DNA of 64,000 nt from Planococcus soli (GCF_016881065.1 NZ_WXYN01000016.1:1-64000), one strand, 5' to 3'. Positions 43,708 through 53,149 are shown, numbered from the stretch's first letter. Translations and numbers: made by a program. Notes: a model not told the origin generated them from the sequence alone.

Positions 43708-44334
43708 TTAAAGCGTCCGGCGTTTTTTATTGATGAACAGCACAATCACCGGTCCGATAATCGGAATCCATGCAAAGGTTTTATGCCGCGCCTCTGGATA
43801 AAAGCGGTGGACGGCATAGACGGACAAGCCCCATAGCACAAACCAGTCGACGGTCATGACAGAAACCAGGCCCGACGCAAAAAAGGCTTCGCGGTAAGCG
43901 GCCAGTGAAAAGCCCTGCAGCAGCGTCAGGCTATTTGCGGCCCAAGACACCATCAGGAGGATCAACCAGAACCGGGAACTGAGAAAGCGGACGAGCCAAC
44001 CGGGAGTCCGCAGCCTTCTTTCGGCTTTTCGGTCGCCGAATGCGAAATAAAGCAAGAGCGAAAAAGCGCCGACCACAAAAGACAGCAGCGCGAACGGCCA
44101 CGCCGTCCATTTCTGCCGGTCATTCAGCAGCAGCAAAGTCAAAAACACCATCGGAAACAAGCCCAGCGAATTGAAAACGGCAAACACCAGCGGATCGATC
44201 GCTCCGAAATTGCCGCTGAATATGTTCGACAGGACAGGATCAGTCTCACCGCCTGGTGCAAGAAAAACAGCGTAGCCGACCAGCAGCAGCCAAATAATAA
44301 AAAAGATCACGGTTATCACCCCTTTTTTCGTCAT
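43708..44334 (-). CDS. Hypothetical membrane protein, six helices
   Basis: 208 residues with helices at about 6-26, 48-67, 76-99, 118-137, 150-170 and 183-202 and the Pro/Gly-rich end AWIPIIGPVIVLFINKKR. Not recognised. Weak ribosome site (AGAG). First of several small membrane-protein genes here. Confidence 0.65.
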   Translation of the reverse strand: MTKKGVITVIFFIIWLLLVGYAVFLAPGGETDPVLSNIFSGNFGAIDPLVFAVFNSLGLFPMVFLTLLLLNDRQKWTAWPFALLSFVVGAFSLLLYFAFGDRKAERRLRTPGWLVRFLSSRFWLILLMVSWAANSLTLLQGFSLAAYREAFFASGLVSVMTVDWFVLWGLSVYAVHRFYPEARHKTFAWIPIIGPVIVLFINKKRRTL

Positions 44335-44379
44335 ACTCTATTAATCCATGGCTTCCCTCAAAGACATAGCGGCAAACCG

Positions 44380-44724
44380 TCAGTCCACGTTCAGGTAAAT
44401 CATCAAACACATCAAGGCGAACATTACCAAGCTTCTTGGCTTGCTGATCCTCCACGTATCGATTACTGAAAAAATCCCACCTGCAACGAATATGAACACC
44501 CCTATTGTTTTCAGTGGTGTGACTGAAAGCAAACTGCTAAGATGCAGGAAGAAAAATCCGAGCACTACAAACCCTATCGTGAAAATAAATCGGCGCGATT
44601 TAAAATCATCCACGGCCGATCTTTGGTCATCTGCATCCATCTTCAAATAGGCCCGCCTCATCATAAAAAAGGGGATAGTCCAGGCAAATAGAAATAATAC
44701 AAGCGAATCTGTATCGATGTTCAA
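44380..44724 (-). CDS. Hypothetical membrane protein
   Basis: 114 residues from TTG 44724, seven bases after AGGAGG. Four hydrophobic segments (about 5-20, 44-64, 67-84, 93-109) with a charged MDADDQRSAVDDFKSRR loop. Not recognised. Confidence 0.6.
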   Translation of the reverse strand: MNIDTDSLVLFLFAWTIPFFMMRRAYLKMDADDQRSAVDDFKSRRFIFTIGFVVLGFFFLHLSSLLSVTPLKTIGVFIFVAGGIFSVIDTWRISKPRSLVMFALMCLMIYLNVD

Positions 44725-44861
44725 GCAAGTTCCTCCTGTCGTGTGCCACAACTTTACCATAGGAACGTCATAAAGCTCAGTTGCTTTTCATTAAATTCCA
44801 CTGTGATTAAAGAAGGGGAACAGGGCCAAAGTGTAGAAGTACATCATTTAGGAGGTTTCTC

Positions 44862-45251
44862 ATGCAGCCAGCTTTGATCATTGGATTAGCTGTTCTTTTT
44901 ACATCCTATTTTCTCTTTGCACGTTTTTATTTGAAGAGAAAACGCGGCATAAAAAGAACTTCGAGAAGTATTTTTCACGAGGATAAAAATCGGTATGGAG
45001 TAGTCGTACAGGGAATTATTTTTGTAGGGTTTGTGTTTGCGATGATGTATGTATATGTGGAAATGGAAATCTCCGAACTGTCGCTGGCAGTCCGATTGAG
45101 CCCTATTGCAGGCCTGTTTATTCTGCAGACATTTTTCACAGGTCTCGAGGAGTGGCTGCTGCACCGGGAAAAAGAGCGTTATTGGTATGAATGGTCGGAA
45201 TCTGTACTGATTTTTTCGGCCTTCTGCCTAATACTAATTATGGAAGGGTGA
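44862..45251 (+). CDS. Small membrane protein, DUF4181-like
   Basis: 129 residues behind TAGGAGG. Helix layout and the charged segment after the first helix (ARFYLKRKRGIKRTSRSIFHEDKNRYG) parallel the protein at 41726. Followed within 5 bases by an RDD-like gene. Function unknown. Confidence 0.6.
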   Translation: MQPALIIGLAVLFTSYFLFARFYLKRKRGIKRTSRSIFHEDKNRYGVVVQGIIFVGFVFAMMYVYVEMEISELSLAVRLSPIAGLFILQTFFTGLEEWLLHREKERYWYEWSESVLIFSAFCLILIMEG

Positions 45252-45256
45252 ATGAT

Positions 45257-45649
45257 ATGAATGAATTAGCAAAAAAACGGGGAAAAGCGATATTGATCGA
45301 CACAGTGATTTCTTCAGTAATATCGTTTGCACTAGAACCTTTGTTAAAAAAGAATACGAAAAGCAGTTTTGTCTATACGGTAGTGTCGCCGAGCGTAATT
45401 TTCTGGGGCTTGGAGTACGCTCAGCTGCGGCTCAGTGGCCAGACAGTCGGACAGAAACTGATGAGCATCGAGGTACAGAACGAAAACGGCGGTGAACCGA
45501 CGCCTGAACAGATCTTAAAACGCATGGTACATCGTGATACTGTCAGTCCCATTGTGTACTTGAAAGACCGTACTTACTATGATGCCTACGAAGGCGAAAA
45601 ATTCCCGCACGATCTTTATTCACATACAATGGTTAAAGAACTGAACTGA
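45257..45649 (+). CDS. RDD-like membrane protein
   Basis: 130 residues from ATG 45257, just after the preceding stop. KKRGKAILIDTVIS at the start matches the R-x-x-A/D pattern of RDD proteins, and RLSGQTVGQKLMSIEVQNENG is the conserved GqTlGkkl segment after the membrane part. Shorter than most RDD proteins, with two or three helices. Role unknown. Confidence 0.65.
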   Translation: MNELAKKRGKAILIDTVISSVISFALEPLLKKNTKSSFVYTVVSPSVIFWGLEYAQLRLSGQTVGQKLMSIEVQNENGGEPTPEQILKRMVHRDTVSPIVYLKDRTYYDAYEGEKFPHDLYSHTMVKELN

Positions 45650-45661
45650 AAATTATTATTG

Positions 45662-45690
45662 GGCTTTCCTGGATAAAGGAAAGCTTTTTT
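45662..45690 (+). terminator. Rho-independent terminator
   Basis: GGCTTTCCT pairs with AGGAAAGCT and runs into six T residues. Confidence 0.8.
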
Positions 45691-45819
45691 ATGTTTTCTT
45701 AAGAGCCTGGAGCAACAATTCCGCAGGATTAGGCTAGAGATAATCACAGCGGTACTAAGAATCGGTAAGCTGTTTCCTTGTTCTCAAACAGCGATTCAAC
45801 TGCGGTTTTTTGTGATGCT

Positions 45820-46407
45820 TTATTTAACAAAAAACTCTTCTATGAAAAAATCATTTTTAATTTCCTCAACTAATTCTTCATTTCCATCCAAAAAATTAAG
45901 GTTGGGGGACACTGTGTCCTTTTCTAATTCCTGAGGAAAAAACCAGAGAATGACATCTTCGGCATCGGCGTTGGAAATATAGTCTGTTAGCGGATAAACT
46001 GCTAACGCGTCTTCAAATTCAGGGTCTCCTGGACTTTCTAAGTATTTTACTTCTTCACTTTTAACAAGACCGTAAGTGTACTCCCAATTCCCGGGTGCAT
46101 TAAGAAAAGCGATGGTTTGATCGAGATCCACATCGAACACATTCAAGTTAGTAGGGAAAATTTCGAAGTCTGTGTAAAATATGTTAAATAAGAAGCCACG
46201 CTCGGTAATCATGAGTGCAACGGAAAGCGCACCTTTGTCATCAATCAAGATGACATGCCCCTCATCTATCGTCTGAATAGGTGTGGCATCTGTCGATTCT
46301 AGCAGTTCATTGTATGCACCCTCTGGAGTGATGTGATAGCTGGAGACGAGATAGATAGCGAGGACGATTACAGCGATGTTGACAAACCACAATACAACTT
46401 TTTTCAT
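45820..46407 (-). CDS. Hypothetical membrane-anchored protein
   Basis: 195 residues behind GAAAGGAGA. An N-terminal helix (about 4-22) anchors an acidic extracytoplasmic domain with many Glu/Asp residues and no cysteines. Not recognised. Confidence 0.65.
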   Translation of the reverse strand: MKKVVLWFVNIAVIVLAIYLVSSYHITPEGAYNELLESTDATPIQTIDEGHVILIDDKGALSVALMITERGFLFNIFYTDFEIFPTNLNVFDVDLDQTIAFLNAPGNWEYTYGLVKSEEVKYLESPGDPEFEDALAVYPLTDYISNADAEDVILWFFPQELEKDTVSPNLNFLDGNEELVEEIKNDFFIEEFFVK

Positions 46408-46560
46408 CTTTCATCTCCTTTCTCTAAATAAGACAAATTTCAAGATAAGTCTATTGTAGTTTAACTAGTCCATATTTACTTGAAATGATGGAGAAGTTGT
46501 TTTCTATCAAACTTTCCTTAGCCGCTATATAATAAAAGAAAAGTCGGAAGGGTGATCCAC

Positions 46561-47286
46561 ATGAAACTGTACAAGGAATTGGCAGAATGGTGGCCGCTAT
46601 TGTCTCCGCACACGGAATACGAAGAAGAAGCTGATCTTTTCCTGAAAATTATGGAGCGGTACCATCCCGCGATCAAAGATGCGCTGGAATTTGGTTCCGG
46701 AGGCGGCAGCAATGCTTTTTACCTGAAAAAGTATTTTTCGATGACTTTGACGGATCTGTCCCCGGACATGCTGGCTGTCAGCCGCAAGCTGAATCCGGAT
46801 TGCCCGCACCTGCAAGGGGATATGCGGACAATCGAAGTCGACGGTACGTATGATCTGGTATTCATTCATGATGCGATCACCTATTTTACAGACAAAGCTG
46901 ATTTGCTGGCGGTCATGAAAAACGCCAAAAAGCATCTGAAACCGGACGGCCTGCTATTTATCATGCCGGATGAATACACGGAAACTTTTGAACCACGGAC
47001 AGCTCATGGTGGGATCGATAAGGACGGACGTGGCATGCGCTATTTGGAATGGAGCTATGACAGCGATCCGGATGACCATATGCTGGTAACGGAATATGCC
47101 TATGTTATGCGGGACAGGGACGGGCAGGTCACCCATGAACACGACAGCATGAAAGCCGGCTTATTTTCCATGCCCGAGTGGGAGGGGCTGCTTGCAGAGG
47201 CAGGGTTCAAAGCCCATTTCGAACGGGTGGAATTTTCGGAAGAACCGGGAACCTATTTCGGCATTGCCGCAACGCAGCTGGAGTAA
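46561..47286 (+). CDS. Class I SAM-dependent methyltransferase
   Basis: 241 residues from ATG 46561, eight bases after GGAAGGG. Rossmann fold with ALEFGSGGGSNAFYL (SAM motif I, about 38-52), LTDLSPDML (motif II), GDMRTIEVDGTYDLVFIHDAI and LKPDGLLFIMPDE. Resembles MafB19/YdaC-like small-molecule methyltransferases. Stand-alone; substrate unknown. Confidence 0.87.
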   Translation: MKLYKELAEWWPLLSPHTEYEEEADLFLKIMERYHPAIKDALEFGSGGGSNAFYLKKYFSMTLTDLSPDMLAVSRKLNPDCPHLQGDMRTIEVDGTYDLVFIHDAITYFTDKADLLAVMKNAKKHLKPDGLLFIMPDEYTETFEPRTAHGGIDKDGRGMRYLEWSYDSDPDDHMLVTEYAYVMRDRDGQVTHEHDSMKAGLFSMPEWEGLLAEAGFKAHFERVEFSEEPGTYFGIAATQLE

Positions 47287-47357
47287 AAGAAAAATGAGGC
47301 AAAAAGTGTTCTCAAATCATTTTTTATTGCCACTACTGAGAAAATAATATGCAAATC

Positions 47358-47398
47358 AAAAAAGATGGCTCTGGTTGAATACCAGAAGCCATCTTTTG
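47358..47398. terminator. Bidirectional terminator
   Basis: AAAAGATGGCTCTGGT / ACCAGAAGCCATCTTTT arms between the convergent methyltransferase and HAD genes. Confidence 0.88.
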
Positions 47399-47401
47399 AG
47401 T

Positions 47402-48073
47402 TTAACGATCTGCTTTCAATGAAGATACATACTCAATTAAATCTTTTAACGGCATATCCGCCATCGAATCCAGCCGGTGCTCAACCTCGCAAAAATCCAT
47501 GGTATGGGTCACTTTGTTCGGTACGATGACACAGCCCATGCCCGCACGTTTCGCTGCCATTGCGCCATGCGCGGAGTCTTCAAAAACCAGGCATTCTTCC
47601 GGATGCAATTCCAGGCACTGAGCCGCTTGAATATACAAAGCGGGGTCGGGTTTCACTTTTTCCACATGGTCCGAAGTCCGGATGCAATGGAAGTAATCGT
47701 ACAGATCCAGGTTTTTCAAATGGCCGGAAACCCAGCGGTAGCTGGAGCTGGACGCTAAGCCAATCTTCAACTCCAATTTTTTGGCCATTTGCAGGTAATC
47801 TTCCACGCCGTCACGAGCCTTTTCCAGGGACAATGTCGAAAGAAATTTTTCGTCGTACTTTTCTGCGAGAAGCGCGTGCTCGACCGGTTTCCCAATCTGC
47901 TCCTCCATATAGTGGAATGGAGAAAATCCGCTGTCCGTGCCAATTTCATTTTGCCACAGCGCAAGCGGCAGCTCACTGCCGTGTTCGCCGAACATTTCCT
48001 GAAGAATATGGTATTGATGTGTTTCCGTATCAAAAATCAACCCGTCAAAATCGAATATGATTCCTTTTATCAT
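47402..48073 (-). CDS. HAD phosphatase, beta-phosphoglucomutase-like (YhcW type)
   Basis: 223 residues. DFDGLIFDTE (motif I with both Asp residues), SSSSYRW (motif II Ser), KPDPALY (motif III Lys) and FEDSAHGAMAA (motif IV) are intact; a helical cap lies between I and II. Likely a sugar-phosphate phosphatase or phosphomutase. Faces the Gfo/Idh gene on the same strand, 94 bases apart. Confidence 0.88.
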   Translation of the reverse strand: MIKGIIFDFDGLIFDTETHQYHILQEMFGEHGSELPLALWQNEIGTDSGFSPFHYMEEQIGKPVEHALLAEKYDEKFLSTLSLEKARDGVEDYLQMAKKLELKIGLASSSSYRWVSGHLKNLDLYDYFHCIRTSDHVEKVKPDPALYIQAAQCLELHPEECLVFEDSAHGAMAAKRAGMGCVIVPNKVTHTMDFCEVEHRLDSMADMPLKDLIEYVSSLKADR

Positions 48074-48167
48074 AAGGCACTTCCTTTGCTGGAAAATAGT
48101 GATTTTTACTTTTAATTATATGCAGGACGCTCAGCAGAAAGAGCGAAAGACGGCGATTTCTTCTGCT

Positions 48168-49106
48168 TTAACTCAGCAGCTTTGTCACTTCACGTGAAAT
48201 GGCGTGCGTGTTGATCGCAGATTCCAGTTGTCCATTTTTGACGCAGTCCATAAACTCTGCCAGCTCGTAATACATCGTATCAAATTCATGCGCTACAGAA
48301 AGGTCCTCTGTGCTGCCGTCTCTGTATTTGATGGTGATGTTTTTCGGGTCGCTGATCCGGTCTATTTCAATAATGCCGTTCTCGCCTTGAATTTCACTCG
48401 GCATAAACGAATCCGAAATCTTCGAATACATGATAATCGCTTCCATATCAGGATAGGTCAAAATCATGCTGCCTTGGCCATCGGCACCCGTCGATAATAC
48501 ATAATTGTTTTTCATGGCCGACTCGGGAGGGCCCGCTAAATGGATGACAGGTGCGATGCCGTAAACACCGAGGTCCATTTTGGCGCCGTTGCCGAGCTCA
48601 GGTTTAAAGGCATTTTCAATGATGCCGTTCTTGTAATTGTCGTAGCGTGAAGAATATTGGTTATAATGAAAGACGAAGCGACGGACCGGGCCGATCTTAT
48701 CCAAATTCTTTTTTAAATTCAAAAAAGACGGAGTAACCGTAGATTTCATTGCTTCCACATAGGTGATTTTATGGGCATTTGAAGCATTGATGACGCGGTC
48801 CATTTCCTCGACTGACGTAACCGCAGGCTTTTCACACAGAACGTGAATGCCATGCTCCATAGCCAAAATGCTTTGTTCGGCATGGTAGGCATTGGGGGAC
48901 GCGATATAAACAGCCTCAATATCCCCGCTGCTGAACATTTCTTTCATATCCGTATAGACGTTTTCCACCTCATGCTTTGCTGCAAACGCGCTGCCGGTTT
49001 CCATCGCGCGGGAATAGACCGCTCCGATTGTGAATTCTGGATGCTGTTTTGCCGCTTTGATGAACCGGTCAGTAATCCAATTGGTTCCGATAATGCCAAA
49101 TTTCAT
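48168..49106 (-). CDS. Gfo/Idh/MocA-family oxidoreductase
   Basis: 312 residues with GGAGGA upstream. N-terminal Rossmann fold (IIGTNWITDRFI), the EKP motif (LCEKPAVTS, about 92-100) whose Lys is catalytic, and a C-terminal alpha/beta domain with GVYGIAPVIHLAG. Acts on a sugar or polyol with NAD(P). YulF/IolX-like in flavour. The decayed PTS gene just upstream may once have been part of the same sugar unit, but lies on the other strand. Confidence 0.87.
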   Translation of the reverse strand: MKFGIIGTNWITDRFIKAAKQHPEFTIGAVYSRAMETGSAFAAKHEVENVYTDMKEMFSSGDIEAVYIASPNAYHAEQSILAMEHGIHVLCEKPAVTSVEEMDRVINASNAHKITYVEAMKSTVTPSFLNLKKNLDKIGPVRRFVFHYNQYSSRYDNYKNGIIENAFKPELGNGAKMDLGVYGIAPVIHLAGPPESAMKNNYVLSTGADGQGSMILTYPDMEAIIMYSKISDSFMPSEIQGENGIIEIDRISDPKNITIKYRDGSTEDLSVAHEFDTMYYELAEFMDCVKNGQLESAINTHAISREVTKLLS

Positions 49107-49286
49107 TGTGATTCCTCCTAGGATAGCTGATGTGCTTATCTTCTATTCTAACGCAGATTTCCAAAAGGGAGGGGGACTCTTTTACTCTGTGAAGCGGAAA
49201 ATTGATGGGCAGAGTTGTAAGCGTTCTCAAAATAAACCGAGAATACAGTTGGATAATTTTTGAAATGAGTTTTGGAGGGGGAGAAC

Positions 49287-49509
49287 ATGAAGAATATATT
49301 TTTGCTTGTTCAGCAGGGATGTCCACCAGTCTATTGGCTGCTAAAATGGAAGAAGCGGTGAAGAGCAAAGAGATTGTTGTAACAATCTGGGTATTCTCAC
49401 AGGACAAGGCACCTATGACATGGAAAAGGCATATGTCCTATTGATTGGACCGCAAAAGAGATTCTTGAAAAAATTCTCAAAGTGTTTTGACACGTTTATG
49501 AACGCATAA
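49287..49509 (+). pseudogene. Decayed PTS lactose/cellobiose-type IIB gene
   Basis: The start (MKNIFLLV from ATG 49287 behind GGAGGGGGAG) and the phosphocysteine segment CSAGMSTSLLAAKMEEAVKS of a IIB protein are both readable, but in different frames. A second shift separates this from the segment AYVLLIGPQKRFLKKF near the end. At least two single-base changes therefore break the gene, and the C-terminus is cut short. No IIA or IIC gene is nearby, so it looks like the remnant of a lost sugar PTS. Confidence 0.8.
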
Positions 49510-49512
49510 CTA

Positions 49513-49567
49513 AAAGATCCCAGTGTAATGAATGCTTTTAGAAAGCTACATTACATCCGGGGTCTTT
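49513..49567. terminator. Bidirectional terminator
   Basis: AAAGATCCCAGTGTAATG pairs imperfectly with CATTACATCCGGGGTCTTT, between the decayed PTS gene and the lrp-type gene. Confidence 0.7.
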
Positions 49568-49578
49568 ACAAGTGAGAT

Positions 49579-50007
49579 TTATTTACTGATGATGATTGAT
49601 AACTTGTAATTTACAAACTCGCTCAATCCAACCAAAAATTCATCGAGTACTTCGTTGGAAGGGAATTTGCATTCAAGGAGGTAACAACTGTCTCCGCTGA
49701 TTTTATAGTTCTGAAGGACAAAAGGAGCCTGTGTTTTTATATAGGAAAGATAAGGTTCGTGATGACTGCCTTTCATGATTACGCTAATCATTGCATGAAC
49801 AAAGTAACCCATCTTCAGCTGGTTTACTTTGATGGTATATCCTTCAATTATGCCCGCAGTCACCAGTTTTTCCACTCGTGCCGAAGTGGCAGGACTGCTT
49901 AAATGGACTTTCTCACTCAGCTCTTTCATAGTGATGCGGCTGTTCTTGGAAAGTTCGTCCAAAATTCGCAAATCCGTCTGATCCAAGATTTTTTCCATTC
50001 CTTTCAT
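49579..50007 (-). CDS. Lrp/AsnC-family regulator
   Basis: 142 residues. N-terminal helix-turn-helix DQTDLRILDELSKNSRITMKELSEKVHLSSPATSARVEKLVTAGII and a C-terminal RAM ligand domain (about 65-142). Divergent from the MBL hydrolase at 50107; AATTCGAATT (50050-50059), a 10-bp palindrome in the gap, is a possible site. Start codon not well supported by a ribosome site; ATG 50007 is used. Confidence 0.85.
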   Translation of the reverse strand: MKGMEKILDQTDLRILDELSKNSRITMKELSEKVHLSSPATSARVEKLVTAGIIEGYTIKVNQLKMGYFVHAMISVIMKGSHHEPYLSYIKTQAPFVLQNYKISGDSCYLLECKFPSNEVLDEFLVGLSEFVNYKLSIIISK

Positions 50008-50106
50008 TTATAAAGTCAAAGCGGCAAAAGACTTTATTTAATCTATATAAATTCGAATTGGCTCTAGTATACAATGGTTGGACATCAAACAAAAGGAGTT
50101 GGAATT

Positions 50107-50868
50107 ATGAACATCCGCCACATTCGTAACGCAACCTTGGTAGTAGACTATGCAGGGAAAAAGTTTTTAGTTGATCCATTTTTATCAGAGAAAGGAGCGT
50201 TTCCGCCTTTTCCGAATTCAGCAAGACAAGACCAGAACAATCCTCTCGTTAGCTTGCCCGTTTCAATTGAAGAAATAATTGCTGGCGTGGATGCCGTAAT
50301 TGTTACGCATACCCACCTGGACCACTGGGACGATGCAGCAAAAGACGCGTTGCCAAAAGACATCAAACTGTTCACGCAAAATGAAGATGACAAAACCGAG
50401 ATTGAAGGCGCTGGCTTCACTAATATCGAAGTTCTTCAGGAGGAAACTGTATTTGAAGGCATCCAATTGATCAAAACAAAAGGCGAGCACGGCAGAGGCG
50501 AAATCTTGAAAATGGCCGGCCGTGTATGCGGCGTTGTCTTCAAGCATGAAGACGAAAAAACGCTTTATGTAGCCGGAGACACCGTGTGGTACGAAGAAGT
50601 GCAAAAAACGATCGATGCTCACACCCCTGAAATTATTGTGGTTAATGCAGGAGACAACCAATTTCTTCAAGGGGGTTCACTTGTCATGAACGAAGAAGAT
50701 GTCCACGAGGTGTATAAAGCGGCACCTGAAGCGAAAATCATCGCTGTTCACATGGAAGCGGTCAACCATTGGAATCTCTCCAGAGCAGATTTGAAAAGAT
50801 TTGCGGAAGAAAAAGGCATGACTTCGAATATATTTATTCCAAATGATGGAAATTCCTATTCATTCTAA
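50107..50868 (+). CDS. Metal-dependent hydrolase of the MBL fold (UlaG-like)
   Basis: 253 residues from ATG 50107 behind AAAGGAG. NIRHIRNATLVVDYAGKKFLVDPF is the usual N-terminus of the UlaG/YtkL group; THTHLDHWDD supplies the zinc motif, VAGDTVW the bridging Asp region and AVHMEAVNHW a late His. Substrate unknown. Probably regulated by the divergent Lrp-type protein. Confidence 0.85.
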   Translation: MNIRHIRNATLVVDYAGKKFLVDPFLSEKGAFPPFPNSARQDQNNPLVSLPVSIEEIIAGVDAVIVTHTHLDHWDDAAKDALPKDIKLFTQNEDDKTEIEGAGFTNIEVLQEETVFEGIQLIKTKGEHGRGEILKMAGRVCGVVFKHEDEKTLYVAGDTVWYEEVQKTIDAHTPEIIVVNAGDNQFLQGGSLVMNEEDVHEVYKAAPEAKIIAVHMEAVNHWNLSRADLKRFAEEKGMTSNIFIPNDGNSYSF

Positions 50869-50908
50869 GCTTTAAATCGAGCAGCTTTGCTGATCTCTCC
50901 TTATAAGA

Positions 50909-51310
50909 ATGGAAGGAACGATTAACGGGTCAGTTGAAGCAAATAAAGAGTCGATTCGCCATTTTTACGAAGCGATAGGACGAGAAGATTACGGGGCTTT
51001 AAAAGAGTTTGCTCACCCTGACTTTGTGATCTATCCGCAGATTGATACACCTTGAAGGCCTTGCGGAATCCGAAAAGAAGAACTTCGATGCTTTTCCTGG
51101 CTTTTAAGATCCCGATTCAATCAATATTTGCGGCAGGAAATCAAGTAGCTGTTTATTTAATTTTGAAGACAAACATACAGGCATCCGGTTGATGGGGGTT
51201 CAAGCTACAGGAAAAGATGTAACACTTTCTCTTATGATGCTTTTGCAGATCGCAGACGGGAAGATTGTCGAGAAAAGATCGATGTCAATGTGCATGAGGT
51301 TATGCGATAA
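50909..51310 (+). pseudogene. Decayed SnoaL-like protein gene
   Basis: From ATG 50909 the frame reads NKESIRHFYEAIGREDYG and HPDFVIYPQ, the start of a SnoaL-like (NTF2-fold) protein, then stops at 51053. The homologous continuation appears in other frames (FLAFKIPIQSIFAAGNQVAVYLILK, then RLMGVQATGKDVTLSLMMLLQIADGKIVEK, then VNVHEVMR before TAA 51308). Several frameshifts are needed to join them, so the gene is broken. Confidence 0.75.
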
Positions 51311-51363
51311 CTTGGGAGAAGAAAACGTTTATTGTGTGTTCTTCAAGATAAGGAGCGAAAACG

Positions 51364-52257
51364 ATGAATCAGTTTATCACCATCAATGATCGGAAAATAG
51401 AAGTAGTGCAAAAAGGCGAAAATGGAGTACCTATCTTTATTTTACCGGGAATGGGCTGTTCGTTTGAGGAATGGTTTGAAGTGACAGAAGCTCTGAGTAA
51501 AACGAATAAGATTATTATGTTCCACCGTCCAGGATCAGGAGATAGTGAAATAGGAGAAGAAAAACGCACGACAACGGCTAATGCTGAAGAGATGAAGCAA
51601 CTAATGAAGAGGTTAGAAATAGTAGATCCAGTCATTCTGGTCGGACATTCTTATGGGGGCTTATGCGCACAGCATTTTTCAAAACTCTATCCTGAAAAAG
51701 TAAAAGCATTGCTCTTAATTGATTCTACATCTGAGGACTTGGAAAGACTGGATGAGCTTGAACTTCCTGGGCTAATGGGAAATTCATCTAACAAAAATTG
51801 GCGAGAGGATTTTCAAAACTATGCAAGGATGACCGAAGAAGAACTCAGAGAAATTATACATCCCCAATTAAGCGAAAACCAGAAAAAGCTGCCTTCACGT
51901 ATACAAAAGCAATTAATCCAGTTTCGGCAAAAGCCCAACTTGTACAAAGCCATGATATCTGAGTTCGTAAACTATAAAATAGATGCAAAAACGATAAAAA
52001 AACTAGATATGCTGCCCAATATTCCAATAGTCGCTGTCGGCCGCGATAAAAACCATGTAATTCAAGAAGGTGTAAGCAGAGGTTTGCCTGAGTCGGAACT
52101 GTTGATGTTAGAAAACATGTGGCAGCAATTAATTCTCGAACAAGGAAAGCTTTCGAAAAGAAGCACAGTTAAGTTTGCAAAGAGCGCAGGACATTCGATA
52201 CATTTGGATCGGCCGGATTTTGTCATATCGACTTTAAAAGAATTAGTAGAAGACTAA
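51364..52257 (+). CDS. Alpha/beta hydrolase
   Basis: 297 residues behind AAGGAG. Oxyanion region ILPGMGCSFEEW, nucleophile Ser in VGHSYGGLCAQH (about 95-100) and catalytic His in SAGHSIHLDRPD. Cap domain between about 130 and 230 is Lys/Glu rich. The gene is AT-rich compared with the genes on either side and lies next to a decayed gene, hinting at recent arrival. Substrate unknown. Confidence 0.87.
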   Translation: MNQFITINDRKIEVVQKGENGVPIFILPGMGCSFEEWFEVTEALSKTNKIIMFHRPGSGDSEIGEEKRTTTANAEEMKQLMKRLEIVDPVILVGHSYGGLCAQHFSKLYPEKVKALLLIDSTSEDLERLDELELPGLMGNSSNKNWREDFQNYARMTEEELREIIHPQLSENQKKLPSRIQKQLIQFRQKPNLYKAMISEFVNYKIDAKTIKKLDMLPNIPIVAVGRDKNHVIQEGVSRGLPESELLMLENMWQQLILEQGKLSKRSTVKFAKSAGHSIHLDRPDFVISTLKELVED

Positions 52258-52282
52258 ATTTTAAATAGCTTTCAAGTAACTA

Positions 52283-52323
52283 AAAAGACAGTAAGCTTCG
52301 CGAAGAAGCTTACTGTCTTTTTA
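52283..52323 (+). terminator. Rho-independent terminator
   Basis: AAAAAGACAGTAAGCTT / AAGCTTACTGTCTTTTT, perfect arms with a 7-base loop. Confidence 0.9.
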
Positions 52324-52454
52324 CAGCTGGTTGAGAAACTGAAATTATACTCAACCAACGCCGGGCTATTCAGGAATATTTTCAAACACATCTGTTTTTT
52401 AGGCCTTCTTGCTAAGCGAGAGGGCCATTTTCTTGATATTTCGATTGGCTGGAG

Positions 52455-53123
52455 TCAGTCAAAATCTTTTTTCTCCCATTCATCATCCGGAATTTCCAGG
52501 TCTTCACCGGAAAAGCGCTCTTCTTGAAACGGGTCTCCATTCATATGGAAGCCGTTCTGTTCCCAGAAGCCGGGCTGGTTTTCATCGATAAATTCGATGC
52601 CGCGGACCCATTTGACGCTTTTCCAAAAATACAATTGGGGCACGACAAAACGCAGCGGGTAGCCGTGCTTGGCAGTCAGCGGCTCACCGTCAAGCGTATG
52701 GGCAAGCAGCACGTCCTCGCGGTCAAGGTCTGAAAGAGCGACATTGGTCGTGTAGTCATAGTCGCCATGCAGCATGACGTAGCCGCTTTTTGGCGTGACG
52801 CCCAATTCTTTCATCAAGTCGATAAAGCGGACACCTGTAAACGTATTGTCGAAGCGGGACCAGCGCGTCACGCAATGGATGTCACGGGTTACAGTCGTTT
52901 GCGGCAACTTCAGTAGATCGTCGTAATGCAAGGTAATTTCTTTGTCGACCTGCCCGAAGATTTTCAATGTCCAAGTTGCCATATCATATTCCGGTACTTC
53001 ACCTTCGTGCAGGACAGGAAAACGTTCAGTCAAAACTTGACCAGGCGGCAGGCGTTCTGCCAGCGCGGGATCCACTACGGGTACCCGTGTTCGTTTGATC
53101 CGTTCGGCTTTGCTCAATTTCAT
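52455..53123 (-). CDS. Molybdopterin-dependent oxidoreductase (YuiH/sulfite oxidase-like)
   Basis: 222 residues, cytosolic, no signal peptide. The SUOX fold core is seen in VTRDIHCVTRWSRFDNTFTGVRF, where the Cys would ligate molybdenum, and in YPLRFVVPQLYFWKSVKWVRGIEFID. It lacks heme and dimerisation domains of sulfite oxidases. The gene is preceded by a SAM-I riboswitch with terminator, which ties it to sulfur or methionine status. The neighbouring modABC-moeB-moaB-moaC genes supply its cofactor. Its substrate could be sulfite or a sulfoxide. Confidence 0.9.
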   Translation of the reverse strand: MKLSKAERIKRTRVPVVDPALAERLPPGQVLTERFPVLHEGEVPEYDMATWTLKIFGQVDKEITLHYDDLLKLPQTTVTRDIHCVTRWSRFDNTFTGVRFIDLMKELGVTPKSGYVMLHGDYDYTTNVALSDLDREDVLLAHTLDGEPLTAKHGYPLRFVVPQLYFWKSVKWVRGIEFIDENQPGFWEQNGFHMNGDPFQEERFSGEDLEIPDDEWEKKDFD

Positions 53124-53149
53124 GCAATCACTCCCTAAAATTAATAAAA

